Of a stretch of 64,000 nt of DNA, positions 9,239 through 17,699 are shown piece after piece (positions within the stretch are counted from its first letter, which is position 1; every line of letters starts with the position of its first letter). Location of the stretch: NCBI GenBank assembly GCA_963779225.1, contig CAVZWW010000003.1:2852001-2916000 (forward strand), read 5' to 3'. The translations under genes and the position numbers were made by a program. Below the pieces are notes generated by a model. That model did not search any database. It had not been told where the DNA came from and was given only the letters and a program-made list of their open reading frames with translations. This DNA is from CAVPCZ01 sp963779225. GTDB taxonomy: Bacteria; Bacteroidota; Ignavibacteria; UBA10030; UBA6906.

Positions 9239-11242
9239 ATGTCAACATGTCACCGAACAATGCCGCCCGTGCTTGCTTCTCTTTTGCTGTTCGGGGCCCT
9301 TGGACCCATGAAGGCTCAGACGGTTTTGCCACGCCTGCATGTGGCGCCCCGGCAAGTCATCGCGGATCTCCTTGGAAACGAAGATACCGATGGTGATCGG
9401 AAGATCACCGTTCATGACCCGTACATCAGAGGAACTGATCGGGGAGACAAAATATTCTGGTTCACAACGACCGGAGGGGCACGATGTGAAGTTGCCGGCG
9501 TATCCTCCCTGGCCAATCTTCTCCAGGAGCTCACGCTTCTGCAGGAGGGGGGAGTCGACAGTGGATATGTGATGGCCGGGAGGATCTTTGAACCACCCGC
9601 CGACAGAGTTTCGCGTAGCATTCGCGAGTTGTTCTGGAAAGGGCTGACGCGAGCCGTCGATGAAGAAGGCCTGCCGGGAGTTATTGCGGATGAAAAAGCG
9701 GCAAGTACAGATGGTTTCAGGTACGTGTATGTTCCTTCGTCAGATGCTCTTGCACGCAAATACTTCACGTCAGTTGTCGGCCGCCACCCTGACTGGAAGA
9801 TGAAGGTCCGGACCATTCCTCCTCGTCCTGATCCTGCATTCGTCCGGGGGCTTGAGGGTAACCACGGGATCCTCTCCCTCGCCCTCCACCGGCTCCCGGA
9901 CGGCGGCATCCGGGGTGTCCCGTTTGTTGTCCCGGGAGGGCGTTTCAACGAAATGTACGGATGGGACAGTTATTTCATTGTCCTCGGGCTCCTCCGGGAC
10001 GGACGCGTGGAACTGGCGAAAGGAATGGTTGACAACCTCGTCTATGAAATAGAGAACTACGGGGCAATACTCAACGCCAACAGATCGTACTACGTCACCC
10101 GCTCCCAACCCCCGTTCCTCACATCCGCCGCGCTGGCATGCTTCAAAAAGCTTCCACAAAATCGGGACAGCAAGAAGTGGTTAAGGGGGGTTCTTGACGC
10201 TGCGATCAGGGAATACCACGACGTATGGATGAACAGCGACCGCCTCCTCGACATCGGGTTGAACCGTTACTTTGATTCAGGCTCCGGCATACCCCCGGAA
10301 GTCGAGCCAGGACACTTCGATGTGATCCTCCTCCCCTATGCACAGGCAATGAATACCGATGTGCGGACGTTCGAGAAGGCCTATCGCGAGGGCCAGATTC
10401 ATATTCCGGCGCTGGAGTCTTTTTTCGTGAACGACCGTGCCATGCGGGAATCGGGTCACGATACGAGTTATCGATTGCTGAACCTCTGTGCCGATCTTGC
10501 GACGGTGGATCTGAATTCGCTCCTGTACAAAATCGAGAGGGATATCGCGGCTAGCATCAAGGATATTTTCGGAGATACGTTGCGCCTTAAGGATGGCCGA
10601 CTGGAACAGAGTGGCGAATGGAAAAATCGGGCGGATCGTCGACAGGATCTGGTGAACCGCTATCTCTGGAATCCGTCCCGGGGGATGTTCTTCGACTACA
10701 ATGTCGCGACACGGTCACAGACAACGTATGTGAGCGCAACAACACTCTGGCCCCTCTGGTCCGGGCTCGCCTCCGCCGATCAAGCGCGCGCCGTTGTGCA
10801 CCATGCGTTGTCGATGCTTGAAGAACCGGGTGGAATTGTCGCCTCAACAGAGGATTCCCGCGGACCAATTACGCAGGAGCATCCTCAACGACAATGGGAT
10901 TACCCTTTTGGTTGGGCTCCGCACCAGATACTCACCTGGCAGGGTCTCCTCAACTATGGCTATTCCCATGATGCCCAGCGTCTCATCTACAAGTGGCTGT
11001 TTACGATTGTCCTGAACGCCGCGCACTACAATGGGACGGTTCCGGAAAAATTCGATGTCGTGAACCGCACACATGAGGTCTATGCAGAATATGGCAACGT
11101 CGGGACGAAATTTGATTACATCACACGGGAGGGATTCGGCTGGACCAATGCATCATTCCAGATCGGATTCGGACTGCTGCGGCCGACACTTCGCGATACG
11201 CTGAATCAACTGATTCCCCCGGAGTTCTTCATGGGTGAATAA
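9239..11242 (+). CDS. treA: periplasmic trehalase, GH37
   Basis: Both trehalase signatures are present: PGGRFNEMYGWDSYF and QWDYPFGWAPHQ. The enzyme hydrolyses trehalose to two glucose molecules by inversion. ATG 9239 begins a signal peptide (VLASLLLFGALGPMKAQ), giving 667 residues; the longer frame from 9008 lacks a signal at its N terminus and is not chosen. The N-terminal region contains an extra insert with DTDGDRKITV, a dockerin/EF-hand-like calcium loop pattern seen in some bacterial trehalases. With OtsAB and TreT in the cytoplasm and this enzyme exported, the cluster covers synthesis and external use of trehalose. Confidence 0.92.
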   Translation: MSTCHRTMPPVLASLLLFGALGPMKAQTVLPRLHVAPRQVIADLLGNEDTDGDRKITVHDPYIRGTDRGDKIFWFTTTGGARCEVAGVSSLANLLQELTLLQEGGVDSGYVMAGRIFEPPADRVSRSIRELFWKGLTRAVDEEGLPGVIADEKAASTDGFRYVYVPSSDALARKYFTSVVGRHPDWKMKVRTIPPRPDPAFVRGLEGNHGILSLALHRLPDGGIRGVPFVVPGGRFNEMYGWDSYFIVLGLLRDGRVELAKGMVDNLVYEIENYGAILNANRSYYVTRSQPPFLTSAALACFKKLPQNRDSKKWLRGVLDAAIREYHDVWMNSDRLLDIGLNRYFDSGSGIPPEVEPGHFDVILLPYAQAMNTDVRTFEKAYREGQIHIPALESFFVNDRAMRESGHDTSYRLLNLCADLATVDLNSLLYKIERDIAASIKDIFGDTLRLKDGRLEQSGEWKNRADRRQDLVNRYLWNPSRGMFFDYNVATRSQTTYVSATTLWPLWSGLASADQARAVVHHALSMLEEPGGIVASTEDSRGPITQEHPQRQWDYPFGWAPHQILTWQGLLNYGYSHDAQRLIYKWLFTIVLNAAHYNGTVPEKFDVVNRTHEVYAEYGNVGTKFDYITREGFGWTNASFQIGFGLLRPTLRDTLNQLIPPEFFMGE

Positions 11243-11314
11243 CCGGGCCGGTAAGATCTGTGGGCTCAAACGGGAAGAACCGCTTCGGACTGTGCCCGGG
11301 GGTGCACGCCATTC

Positions 11315-11342
11315 TTGAATATTTTCTCACAAACACTATATT
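11315..11342 (+). promoter_or_regulatory. candidate promoter for the exported protein at 11377
   Basis: TTGAAT, a 16-base AT-rich spacer and TATATT, about 35 bases ahead of the ATG. Match by eye only. Confidence 0.45.
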
Positions 11343-11376
11343 GAGATAAATGATCCCCAGAACTGGAGGCCGGCAG

Positions 11377-12282
11377 ATGCGAAGACTACCCATCTTCGTT
11401 TGCGTTGTTATCTTGTCGTATCATGCGCAGAGCCAGGGTTTCTCGGGAAGTTACGAAAGCCGCTCCGAGGCAGGGCTCGCCACGTTAATCCTCAAAGGTG
11501 CGTCGAGTGGGGATTATTCCGGTTCGCTTGAAAGCGAAAGCGTGGTTCTTGCGATAAAGGGGAAAGTGAAGCACAATGTTCTCGGCGGTACCATCGGAGA
11601 GGAATCCGAAGGATTGGCTTTCAAAGCCCAGTGGAGTGGAAAGCAGCTGACCTTCACGATGTTCGAGGTTGATGAAAGCGGCAACCCGATCGCAGGGACG
11701 AATGAGACTCTGGTCTTCCAGCGATCGTCGGGTTCTCCCGGGGTGGCCGTGAAGACCGGGGAGCCTGGCAAAGGAACGGTGAGTATCAATGGTGCTGCGC
11801 TCTCCACCGCACAAATCGCGGATATAGAAAAGACCTACGGTGTACGACCCAAGCCCGGAAGCTACTGGTACGACGCGAAAAGCGGGCTGTACGGCGTCGT
11901 TGGTTATTCAGCCTATGGATATATGCAGCCCAACCATCACTTCGGAAAGATGAAGAGCGACGTTTCGAAGGGGAATACGGGCGTATTCATCAACGGCCGT
12001 GAAATACAGCAATCGGAATTCACCGTGTGGAGCTACATGGTTGGCGCGTGGATTCAACCGGGAAAGTACTGGCTGGATCATCAGGGAAACGCGGGCTACG
12101 AAGGAAACCCCGCGGCGGTCACCAACTTGTTTGTCTCAGCAAAACAAAACGGCTATCGGGGGCAGGGGGGCAGCGGTGACAATTTCTGGACTTCCCGGTT
12201 CAGTGCCGGCAATTCAGACTCGGATGGCCAGAGAGGGTATGTCAGCGTGCCCGGCTACGGGCCGGTCGGGTACGGCTTCTGA
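11377..12282 (+). CDS. exported protein with repeated Y-W-x-D motif, unknown function
   Basis: The chosen ATG 11377 follows GGAGG by seven bases and starts a signal peptide (MRRLPIFVCVVILSYHAQSQ). The first part (about 22-125) is a beta-rich domain with alternating G-S-Y-E-S and Y-S-G-S-L-E-S strands, similar in style to lipocalin or calycin sheets. The second part holds two imperfect copies of the pattern K/Q-P-G-x-Y-W-x-D (PKPGSYWYDAKSGLYG and IQPGKYWLDHQGNAGYEG) and a glycine/serine-rich tail. I do not recognise a named function. It seems to be transcribed alone. Confidence 0.7.
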   Translation: MRRLPIFVCVVILSYHAQSQGFSGSYESRSEAGLATLILKGASSGDYSGSLESESVVLAIKGKVKHNVLGGTIGEESEGLAFKAQWSGKQLTFTMFEVDESGNPIAGTNETLVFQRSSGSPGVAVKTGEPGKGTVSINGAALSTAQIADIEKTYGVRPKPGSYWYDAKSGLYGVVGYSAYGYMQPNHHFGKMKSDVSKGNTGVFINGREIQQSEFTVWSYMVGAWIQPGKYWLDHQGNAGYEGNPAAVTNLFVSAKQNGYRGQGGSGDNFWTSRFSAGNSDSDGQRGYVSVPGYGPVGYGF

Positions 12283-12440
12283 CATCCGGTTCTGCTCCTG
12301 ATTTCGGGGTAACAACGACAGTTTTCATGTCGTTCTCATGTAAGAAGAGCGGACTGCCAAAAGGCAAACCCGCTTGGCGCAGGCGATCGGACGAGCGCCG
12401 ATGTGATGATTCCTGTATGCCTCGATGTTCCTGCGCCGGG

Positions 12441-12469
12441 TTGATTTGAGCCCGATAATGGCGTAGATT
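12441..12469 (+). promoter_or_regulatory. candidate promoter for the lipoprotein at 12518
   Basis: TTGATT, 17 bases and TAGATT, ending about 48 bases before the ATG. Match by eye only. Confidence 0.35.
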
Positions 12470-12517
12470 CCATTGAAGATCCTCCGTCGGTTCAAATGAA
12501 AGGTCAGGGTACCATCC

Positions 12518-13006
12518 ATGAAAACGTGGCCGGTCTGGTCCGTCATAGTCTGCTTGACGTTGGCGGGATGTGGGTCGTCGGAAAACTACTTTTCCACGAA
12601 CTTCCAGGTGAACCGCCCGATGTTCGCCAGCGTGGGAGCATCAATGATCGAATGGGAAGAGGGAGTGAGAAGCAAGTCGGGCAAGGAGGTCACTCAGGCA
12701 ATCCGGTACGAATTGCTCTACGCCGGCCTCGAGGGGCGGACGGTGAGCATAACGTACAGGGAGTACTCCATAGGTGAATCGAGCGCGCTCGCGCGGCCCG
12801 CGTTCAGTCAAGAGCTGAAATATGAACTTGCTCAGGACGGGAAGACCATCATCACCTTCAGAGAGGTCCGGATAGAGGTCTCGGAAGCGACGAACGAGAG
12901 GATTGGCTTCATGGTTTCTCATGGGCCTGCAGGAATGCGGGTGACGAATGAACAGTTCATTATGCAGAGGGATGAACAGACACCGGTTGAGGCCTACCCG
13001 AAATAG
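12518..13006 (+). CDS. small lipoprotein, unknown function
   Basis: The 162-residue product has a lipoprotein signal with lipobox LTLAGC, so it should be acylated on Cys18 and sit in a membrane facing the periplasm. The mature part is a hydrophilic beta-rich domain (RTVSITYREYSI, KTIITFREVRIEVSE) with no motif I know. A weak GGTCAGGG lies ahead of the ATG. It converges on the hydrolase gene downstream. Confidence 0.7.
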   Translation: MKTWPVWSVIVCLTLAGCGSSENYFSTNFQVNRPMFASVGASMIEWEEGVRSKSGKEVTQAIRYELLYAGLEGRTVSITYREYSIGESSALARPAFSQELKYELAQDGKTIITFREVRIEVSEATNERIGFMVSHGPAGMRVTNEQFIMQRDEQTPVEAYPK

Positions 13007-13019
13007 AAAGGGACTGATT

Positions 13020-13079
13020 ATGAGACTTGCTGTCGGGTTGGTTGCCATTTCGCTAATCCCCGGTTCCACGGCGCTTTAG
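13020..13079 (+). pseudogene. possible 5' stub of an exported-protein gene
   Basis: AAAGGGA followed by an ATG opens a 19-residue frame reading like a bare signal peptide (MRLAVGLVAISLIPGSTAL) and then stops. It could be a truncated gene start or chance. Confidence 0.15.
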
Positions 13080-13114
13080 TGTGCCTCTTTCCCTTGCGGG
13101 AAGAGGGTCCGCAG

Positions 13115-14071
13115 TCATCGAGAAGCGTCTGTACCGATTCCTCTCCGCCGCAACTCCCGTTTCAATTCCGCCATTATGGATCTGGTAAGCTCGACATTGT
13201 CGGGGCGTACATGCCGGGAGGGAAGCCACGTGATCGTCTTTGGCTCCCCGGCGGCATTGTAGAGCATCTCGGCATTCCGCCGCGGCACCTGCTCGTCCTC
13301 TGTTCCGTTGATCATGATCAGGGGCGTGGGCGCGACTCTACCGATATAGCGCATGGGCTCCAGCGGATGTAACAGCACGCCTCCAAGCGCACCGACAAAC
13401 TGACTTACCGCTTCACCTTCATACCGGCGAACGTTGTGCACGATAAGAGAGCGCAGGTCTCCGCCTCCACACACCATGGCAGCCACGGCCGGGCGGCGAT
13501 CGTGTGCGAGGATGCACGGAACGAACGGTGCCCCGAAGCTATACCCCAGGACGACTATTCCGGCAGGGTCGACGTCCTCCCGGCTCAACAGATAGTCTAT
13601 GACGAGCATGACCGAAGGAACCATATCGAGGAGGGCTGTACGTATTGCGGGAATATCGCCGATGAAATTCGTGATCGTGTAGGTGTCGCGGGGTGTAAAC
13701 GGATAGTCGACGGCAACGATGATCATGCCGGTGACGTCGAGCGCGTAATCGACCGCATGCTTGCCGGTCGCCTTTCCTCCCAGGAGAACGATCGCAGGAT
13801 GCTTGTGTCCGTCGTCCGGAGGCGTCAGCATCCCGCATTCGACGACAAACCCCGCCTTGCTCTTCACCGTCAACCAGGACTTCTCAGAACCGGCATTTCG
13901 TGAAACCTCCCTGACTGTTGCGCCTGCGAAGGTTCCCCGTCGTTCTTGAAAGTGGGCGGTGTAATCACGGTCATAGAACATCCACCCTGCGATCAGGACT
14001 ATCCCCGCCATAGGGAGACCCCATGGCAGAGTCCTTTTGAAAAGCCCTTTTTTCATATCCCCGCCGCTCAT
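13115..14071 (-). CDS. alpha/beta hydrolase, membrane anchored
   Basis: An N-terminal membrane segment (LPWGLPMAGIVLIAGWMFY) precedes an alpha/beta hydrolase domain. The nucleophile elbow reads VLGYSFGAPF, so Ser lies in the G-x-S-x-G-like position GYSFG; LINGTEDEQVP around the acid strand (here MINGTEDEQVP) and a histidine in PSRHVRPDN near the C terminus complete the triad. The family resembles dienelactone hydrolase/BAAT-type esterases; the substrate is unknown. ATG 14071 (MSGGDMKKGL) with GGCGGGA upstream is chosen; ATG 14056 is a close alternative. It is followed at 65 bases by the menC-like gene upstream on the same strand, so the two could share a transcript. Confidence 0.75.
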   Translation of the reverse strand: MSGGDMKKGLFKRTLPWGLPMAGIVLIAGWMFYDRDYTAHFQERRGTFAGATVREVSRNAGSEKSWLTVKSKAGFVVECGMLTPPDDGHKHPAIVLLGGKATGKHAVDYALDVTGMIIVAVDYPFTPRDTYTITNFIGDIPAIRTALLDMVPSVMLVIDYLLSREDVDPAGIVVLGYSFGAPFVPCILAHDRRPAVAAMVCGGGDLRSLIVHNVRRYEGEAVSQFVGALGGVLLHPLEPMRYIGRVAPTPLIMINGTEDEQVPRRNAEMLYNAAGEPKTITWLPSRHVRPDNVELTRSIMAELKRELRRRGIGTDASR

Positions 14072-14135
14072 GGTGATTCCCGCCGGGAGGCGTTCGTACA
14101 CCTGCCGGGTCCCCCGGCGGGTTCCGCCGGGAACT

Positions 14136-15242
14136 CTATGAGTATGACTCCTTCCGCAGGGTGACCCGGTCCAGCTGTTCCACGACCACTTCAACGCCGA
14201 TTCCGGGCAGCTGCGGAACGCCCATGGTGCCGTCGGGCCCGACTTCAAAAGGCGGTTCGACGATATCCTGCCGGTAATACCGTTTGCTTGCGGAAATATC
14301 TCCAGGAAGGGTGAAGTTCGGGAGAGAAGCAAGAGCAACGTTGCCTGCCCGCCCGATTCCTGATTCCAGCATGCCGCCATGCCACACCGGCACATTCCTT
14401 GAGGCGCACAGGTCATGAATCGCTTTGGATTCAGTAAACCCGCCAACGCGTCCCGGTTTGATGTTGATCACGCGGCAACTGTCCAACTCCAGAGCCGCGC
14501 GTGAATCAGCGACAGAGTGAATACTCTCGTCGAGACAGATGGGAGTTCTGAGGACGCGCTGCAGTTTCGAGTGGTCGAAGATGTCATCGTACCCGAGCGG
14601 TTGTTCAATCAAGAGGAGGCCGTACTCATCCATCGCCCTGAAGACGGGTGTGTGCTCCAGTCCGTATGCGGAATTGGCATCGACCTGAAACAGGATGTCC
14701 GGATACTCCTTGCGAACCGCATCAATGAACGTCAGATCTCTTCCGGGAGCGATCTTGATTTTTATGCGTTTGTATCCCTCCTGGAGATATCCCTCGACCG
14801 ATCGAACCAGATCCGCCGGTGATTTCTGGATGCCAATGCTCACACCGACATCGATCCGTTTGCGTGTTCCGCCCAGCAGCGCAGCGAGCGGGATCCCTGA
14901 TGCTTTGGCGGAGAGATCCCAGAGTGCCGCCTCCAGTCCGGCCTTCGCCATCATGTGTCCCCGAACGCGGGCGTTCAGGTTGATGGCTTCATCGATGGAG
15001 TGTAGGTGTTTTCCCAGAACAGCGGGGATCAGGAAATCACGGAGTATGTGCCATGCCGTCTGCACGGTTTCATAGGAATAGAAAGGAGTCTCTTCTGCAA
15101 CGCTTTCTCCCCATCCCGTGAGCCCTTCTCCGTCAACCCGCACGATGATATGTTCTTCAGTGGTTTCGACCCCCATGGAGGTTTCAAAAGGGGAGACGAG
15201 TTCCATGCGGATATGCCGGAGTTCGATCCGTTCAATGTTCAT
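14136..15242 (-). CDS. menC: o-succinylbenzoate synthase / N-acylamino acid racemase family enzyme
   Basis: The 368-residue enolase-superfamily protein has all active-site residues of the muconate-lactonising subgroup: Lys161/Lys163 in KRIKIKI, metal ligands Asp188 (VDANSAYG), Glu213 (LLIEQPL) and Asp238 (CLDES), and Lys262 in VINIKPGRVGG. This is the MenC type 2 / NSAR group, which makes o-succinylbenzoate for menaquinone and may also racemise N-succinyl amino acids. No other men gene lies nearby, so the cellular reaction is inferred from similarity. It is preceded on its strand by a 400-base divergent gap. Confidence 0.85.
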   Translation of the reverse strand: MNIERIELRHIRMELVSPFETSMGVETTEEHIIVRVDGEGLTGWGESVAEETPFYSYETVQTAWHILRDFLIPAVLGKHLHSIDEAINLNARVRGHMMAKAGLEAALWDLSAKASGIPLAALLGGTRKRIDVGVSIGIQKSPADLVRSVEGYLQEGYKRIKIKIAPGRDLTFIDAVRKEYPDILFQVDANSAYGLEHTPVFRAMDEYGLLLIEQPLGYDDIFDHSKLQRVLRTPICLDESIHSVADSRAALELDSCRVINIKPGRVGGFTESKAIHDLCASRNVPVWHGGMLESGIGRAGNVALASLPNFTLPGDISASKRYYRQDIVEPPFEVGPDGTMGVPQLPGIGVEVVVEQLDRVTLRKESYS

Positions 15243-15640
15243 TTGTGTGTCTCGATAGTGGTGCTCGATCTGATAGTCCCGCGCACGCGCGGGTTTCTCA
15301 GTATTCCAATATTGGCCCGCAATGCGAGAAAAGCAAGCAGCGTTTCAAAATGCTCGCATCTTTTTGCGTATTTACAAGCATTTCTGACTCCGCAAGATTT
15401 AACTTGACTTTGTTTTCCGCCATCCGTACTCTTCTCCACACCTCCGTGCTGCCAACGTGCCAAGCCAGTCCGATGTCAGGGCAGTCACGACGATCTAGCG
15501 ATCCAAAAAACTCCGAGTCAAGCGTCAGCCTCATCCGGTCGGCGGCCGGTCCATCCCGCCGTAGCAACAACGACCATAACCGTCAGGGAAGATCGCCCGG
15601 GGAGCGCTTCCTCCCTCTATCATCATCTTCAGGAGGATGT
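15243..15640. other. 398-base divergent intergenic region
   Basis: It separates the menC-like gene from the small gene at 15641. A CCCGCG-CACG-CGCGGG hairpin lies at 15278-15293, followed on the plus strand by TTTCTC. The middle (15330-15420) is AT-rich, with a candidate plus-strand promoter. The frame that stays open across it shows no protein-like composition. Confidence 0.5.
15404..15432 (+). promoter_or_regulatory. candidate promoter for the small gene at 15641
   Basis: TTGACT, 17 bases and TACTCT. It would leave a leader of about 200 bases ahead of the small gene. Match by eye only. Confidence 0.35.
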
Positions 15641-15838
15641 ATGAGGAACAAGCTGCCAAAGAACCGAGACGAGCAGCGCGCAGTTATCGAGAAAGAGATT
15701 GCCGACATCAGCGGCGATATCGAACGCCTGCGGAACGTGGCTCTGCATTTGTATCCGGAGCCCAGCTCGGAACCCCAAACGGCTCTTTCCACAAAGCACC
15801 CTGAACCTGCAACGCGTCCCGCGACTATCATGAGCTAG
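15641..15838 (+). CDS. 65-residue protein with a short coiled-coil segment, unknown function
   Basis: AGGAGG stands five bases before the ATG, an excellent ribosome site. Residues 9-33 (DEQRAVIEKEIADISGDIER) form a charged amphipathic helix with heptad-like spacing; the C-terminal half is rich in Pro, Ser and Thr and looks disordered. No family is recognised. Its strong initiation signal makes it more credible than other short frames in the window. Confidence 0.6.
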   Translation: MRNKLPKNRDEQRAVIEKEIADISGDIERLRNVALHLYPEPSSEPQTALSTKHPEPATRPATIMS

Positions 15839-15924
15839 TTCTCTTCCTCTCTCTTTCTTTTCACGTTCGCTTTTCAGAGCTCCGGCGCGAGCCGGAGTGA
15901 GAAAGGCGAGGCTGATCCTTCTGC

Positions 15925-15992
15925 GGGCGTCCGTTCTGCGCGGACATCCGCTCTGTGAAGGCATCCGTTCCTCGCCGGCATTTGCTCATCCC
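15925..15992 (+). repeat. four 17-base imperfect tandem repeats
   Basis: Units start at 15925, 15942, 15959 and 15976; the first three follow GGGCATCCGTTCTGCGC with four to six differences each and the fourth is more diverged. The array ends six bases before the -35 box of the csgG-like gene. Confidence 0.65.
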
Positions 15993-15997
15993 TCTGG

Positions 15998-16026
15998 TTG
16001 CTTTCTGGACGAACGTTTGGTACATT
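15998..16026 (+). promoter_or_regulatory. candidate promoter for the CsgG-like gene
   Basis: TTGCTT, 17 bases and TACATT, 38 bases before the ATG and directly after the 17-base repeats. Match by eye only. Confidence 0.45.
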
Positions 16027-16063
16027 CATTGTAGCAAACCCCATTCGCCAGAAAGGAACACCC

Positions 16064-16954
16064 ATGAAATCCCTCCGGAGTCCCTTCTTCCTCCTGTTTG
16101 CCCTTGTTTTCCTCGCCGGTATTGCCCACGGTCAGGTGAAGAAAAGGATAGCTGTTGCGTCGTTCAGTGACGGCTCCGCGTACCATGGAGGCGGGACAGG
16201 CGTCTCGGATATGCTAGCGACGGCCCTCGTGAAATCGGGAAAATTTGTCGTGGTGGAGCGTAAGGAGATTGACAAAGTCCTGCAGGAACAGAAAATGGGT
16301 CTCAGCGGGGTGATCACGGAAGAAACCGCCCCGCAGGTGGGCCGCATGCTCGGTGTGGAGATGATCGTGGTGGGGAGTGTGTCGGAGCTCGGGACAAAAG
16401 AGAGCAATATCGGCGGAGGCATCAGCGTGTTTGGTGCGGGCGTTAATACAAAGACCGCGCGTGCAGCTGTTGATATCCGTCTCGTCAATACTACCACGGG
16501 AGAGATTATTGCGGCTGAAACGGAAGAGGGAACCGAGTCCACGGTCGGGGTCGGCGTGAGATATGAAGACATCAATTTCAGTGACCTGAGCGCATGGGAC
16601 GACACGGATCTTGGCAAGGCCTGCCGTGAAGCGGTGAATGGTTGTGTGGAGTTGATCACCGACAATATGGACAAGATCCCGTGGTCTGGCCGGATTGTCA
16701 AGGTGAGTTCTGATGGTTCCATCATTATGAAACCCGGCTCCGAAGGAAATGTACAAAACGGTATGATATTTGACGTGTTTCGCCTCGGCGAGGAATTGAA
16801 GGATCCCGACACGGGACTGGCCCTGGGGTTCGAGGAGAGCAAGGTCGGTCAGATCAAAGCGCAGGGGGACATGCTGGCCGGAAAGGCCGCAAAGGCTTCT
16901 GTTATCTCCGGCACGGGGTTCAAAGCCGGTGATATCATCAGGCTGACTGAATAG
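16064..16954 (+). CDS. CsgG/HfaB-family exported protein
   Basis: A signal peptide (FFLLFALVFLAGIAHG) is followed by the CsgG-like pattern: KKRIAVASFSD, the helix with SDMLATALVKSGKFVVVERKEI, then LLxEQ-like VLQEQ, VGRMLGVEMIVVGSVSE and AAVDIRLVNTTTGEII. CsgG proteins form outer-membrane export pores for curli; most relatives outside curli operons have no known cargo, and here no curli genes are nearby. No lipobox cysteine is seen at the cleavage site, unlike true CsgG, so it is likely soluble in the periplasm or loosely bound. A beta-rich C-terminal domain (SGRIVKVSSDGSIIMKPG) is extra. AAAGGAA lies seven bases before ATG 16064. Confidence 0.8.
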   Translation: MKSLRSPFFLLFALVFLAGIAHGQVKKRIAVASFSDGSAYHGGGTGVSDMLATALVKSGKFVVVERKEIDKVLQEQKMGLSGVITEETAPQVGRMLGVEMIVVGSVSELGTKESNIGGGISVFGAGVNTKTARAAVDIRLVNTTTGEIIAAETEEGTESTVGVGVRYEDINFSDLSAWDDTDLGKACREAVNGCVELITDNMDKIPWSGRIVKVSSDGSIIMKPGSEGNVQNGMIFDVFRLGEELKDPDTGLALGFEESKVGQIKAQGDMLAGKAAKASVISGTGFKAGDIIRLTE

Positions 16955-17038
16955 GGCTGAAGGCGTCACCGCTTGTGTAAACGCGGTCCGGGTTCCGCCA
17001 TGCCCCCGCCCCTCCGGTGCATGTAAATTTTGCGGGAT

Positions 17039-17650
17039 CTACAGCATCGATATGTCCCCCGCCCCTTTGCGTACGACGAGGGGTGCATCTCCTGTCAGGT
17101 CCAGCACCGTGGAAGGTTCAGAAACCAGGACTCCGCCGTCCAGGATCAGATCGACGCTGTTGTTGAAGAACTTCGCAATGCGTTCCGGGTCGTTCACCAG
17201 CTGCCCGTTCTCTGTGCTCACGCTTGTGCTCAGGATGGGGTGTCCGAGTGCCCGGATGATGGCGAGGGTAACGGGACTGTCGGGAACGCGGACGCCGACG
17301 GTCTTACGTTTGGAGACGAGGATTTTCGGGAGATGCTTCATCCTCGCCGCCGGCAGGATAAACGTATACGCGCCCGGTATCAGGTGCTTCATGATTTTGA
17401 ACGCCGCATTGCTGACATGAGCGTATTCGCTGATGTGCGTCAGATCGGAACAGACAAAACTGAACGGCTTGTCGGCCCGCTGGCGTTTGATAAGATGGAT
17501 TCGTTCGATGGCGTTCTTATCCGTCACACTGCAGCCGATGCCGTACACCGTATCTGTCGGATAGATGATAATCCCGCCCGAAGCCAGGACGTCGGCTGCT
17601 TTTTTCACGACCCGTGGTTCGGGCGTCTGAAGATGAATAGTCTGGATCAT
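17039..17650 (-). CDS. L-threonylcarbamoyladenylate synthase family protein (Sua5/YciO/YrdC)
   Basis: The 203-residue protein spans a single YrdC domain: GGIIIYPTDTVYGIGCS, then IKRQRADKPFSFVCSDL, the segment PGAYTFILPA, and VGVRVPDSPVTLAIIRALGHPILSTSVS. These are the nucleotide and threonine-site blocks of enzymes that make threonylcarbamoyl-AMP for tRNA t6A. The FSFVCSDL region is closer to YciO-type proteins, whose activity is less certain. It converges with the CsgG-like gene and diverges from der with a short shared upstream region. Confidence 0.85.
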   Translation of the reverse strand: MIQTIHLQTPEPRVVKKAADVLASGGIIIYPTDTVYGIGCSVTDKNAIERIHLIKRQRADKPFSFVCSDLTHISEYAHVSNAAFKIMKHLIPGAYTFILPAARMKHLPKILVSKRKTVGVRVPDSPVTLAIIRALGHPILSTSVSTENGQLVNDPERIAKFFNNSVDLILDGGVLVSEPSTVLDLTGDAPLVVRKGAGDISML

Positions 17651-17699
17651 GTGCTTTCTGATTCAGTGAGTGCGCACAACGTATGAAGAAACCCGGAAA

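Noticed and set aside
15880..15897. CTCCGGC-GCGA-GCCGGAG hairpin after the small gene as an intrinsic terminator
   Set aside because: The stem is good, but neither strand has a T tract after it, so I did not list it as a terminator.
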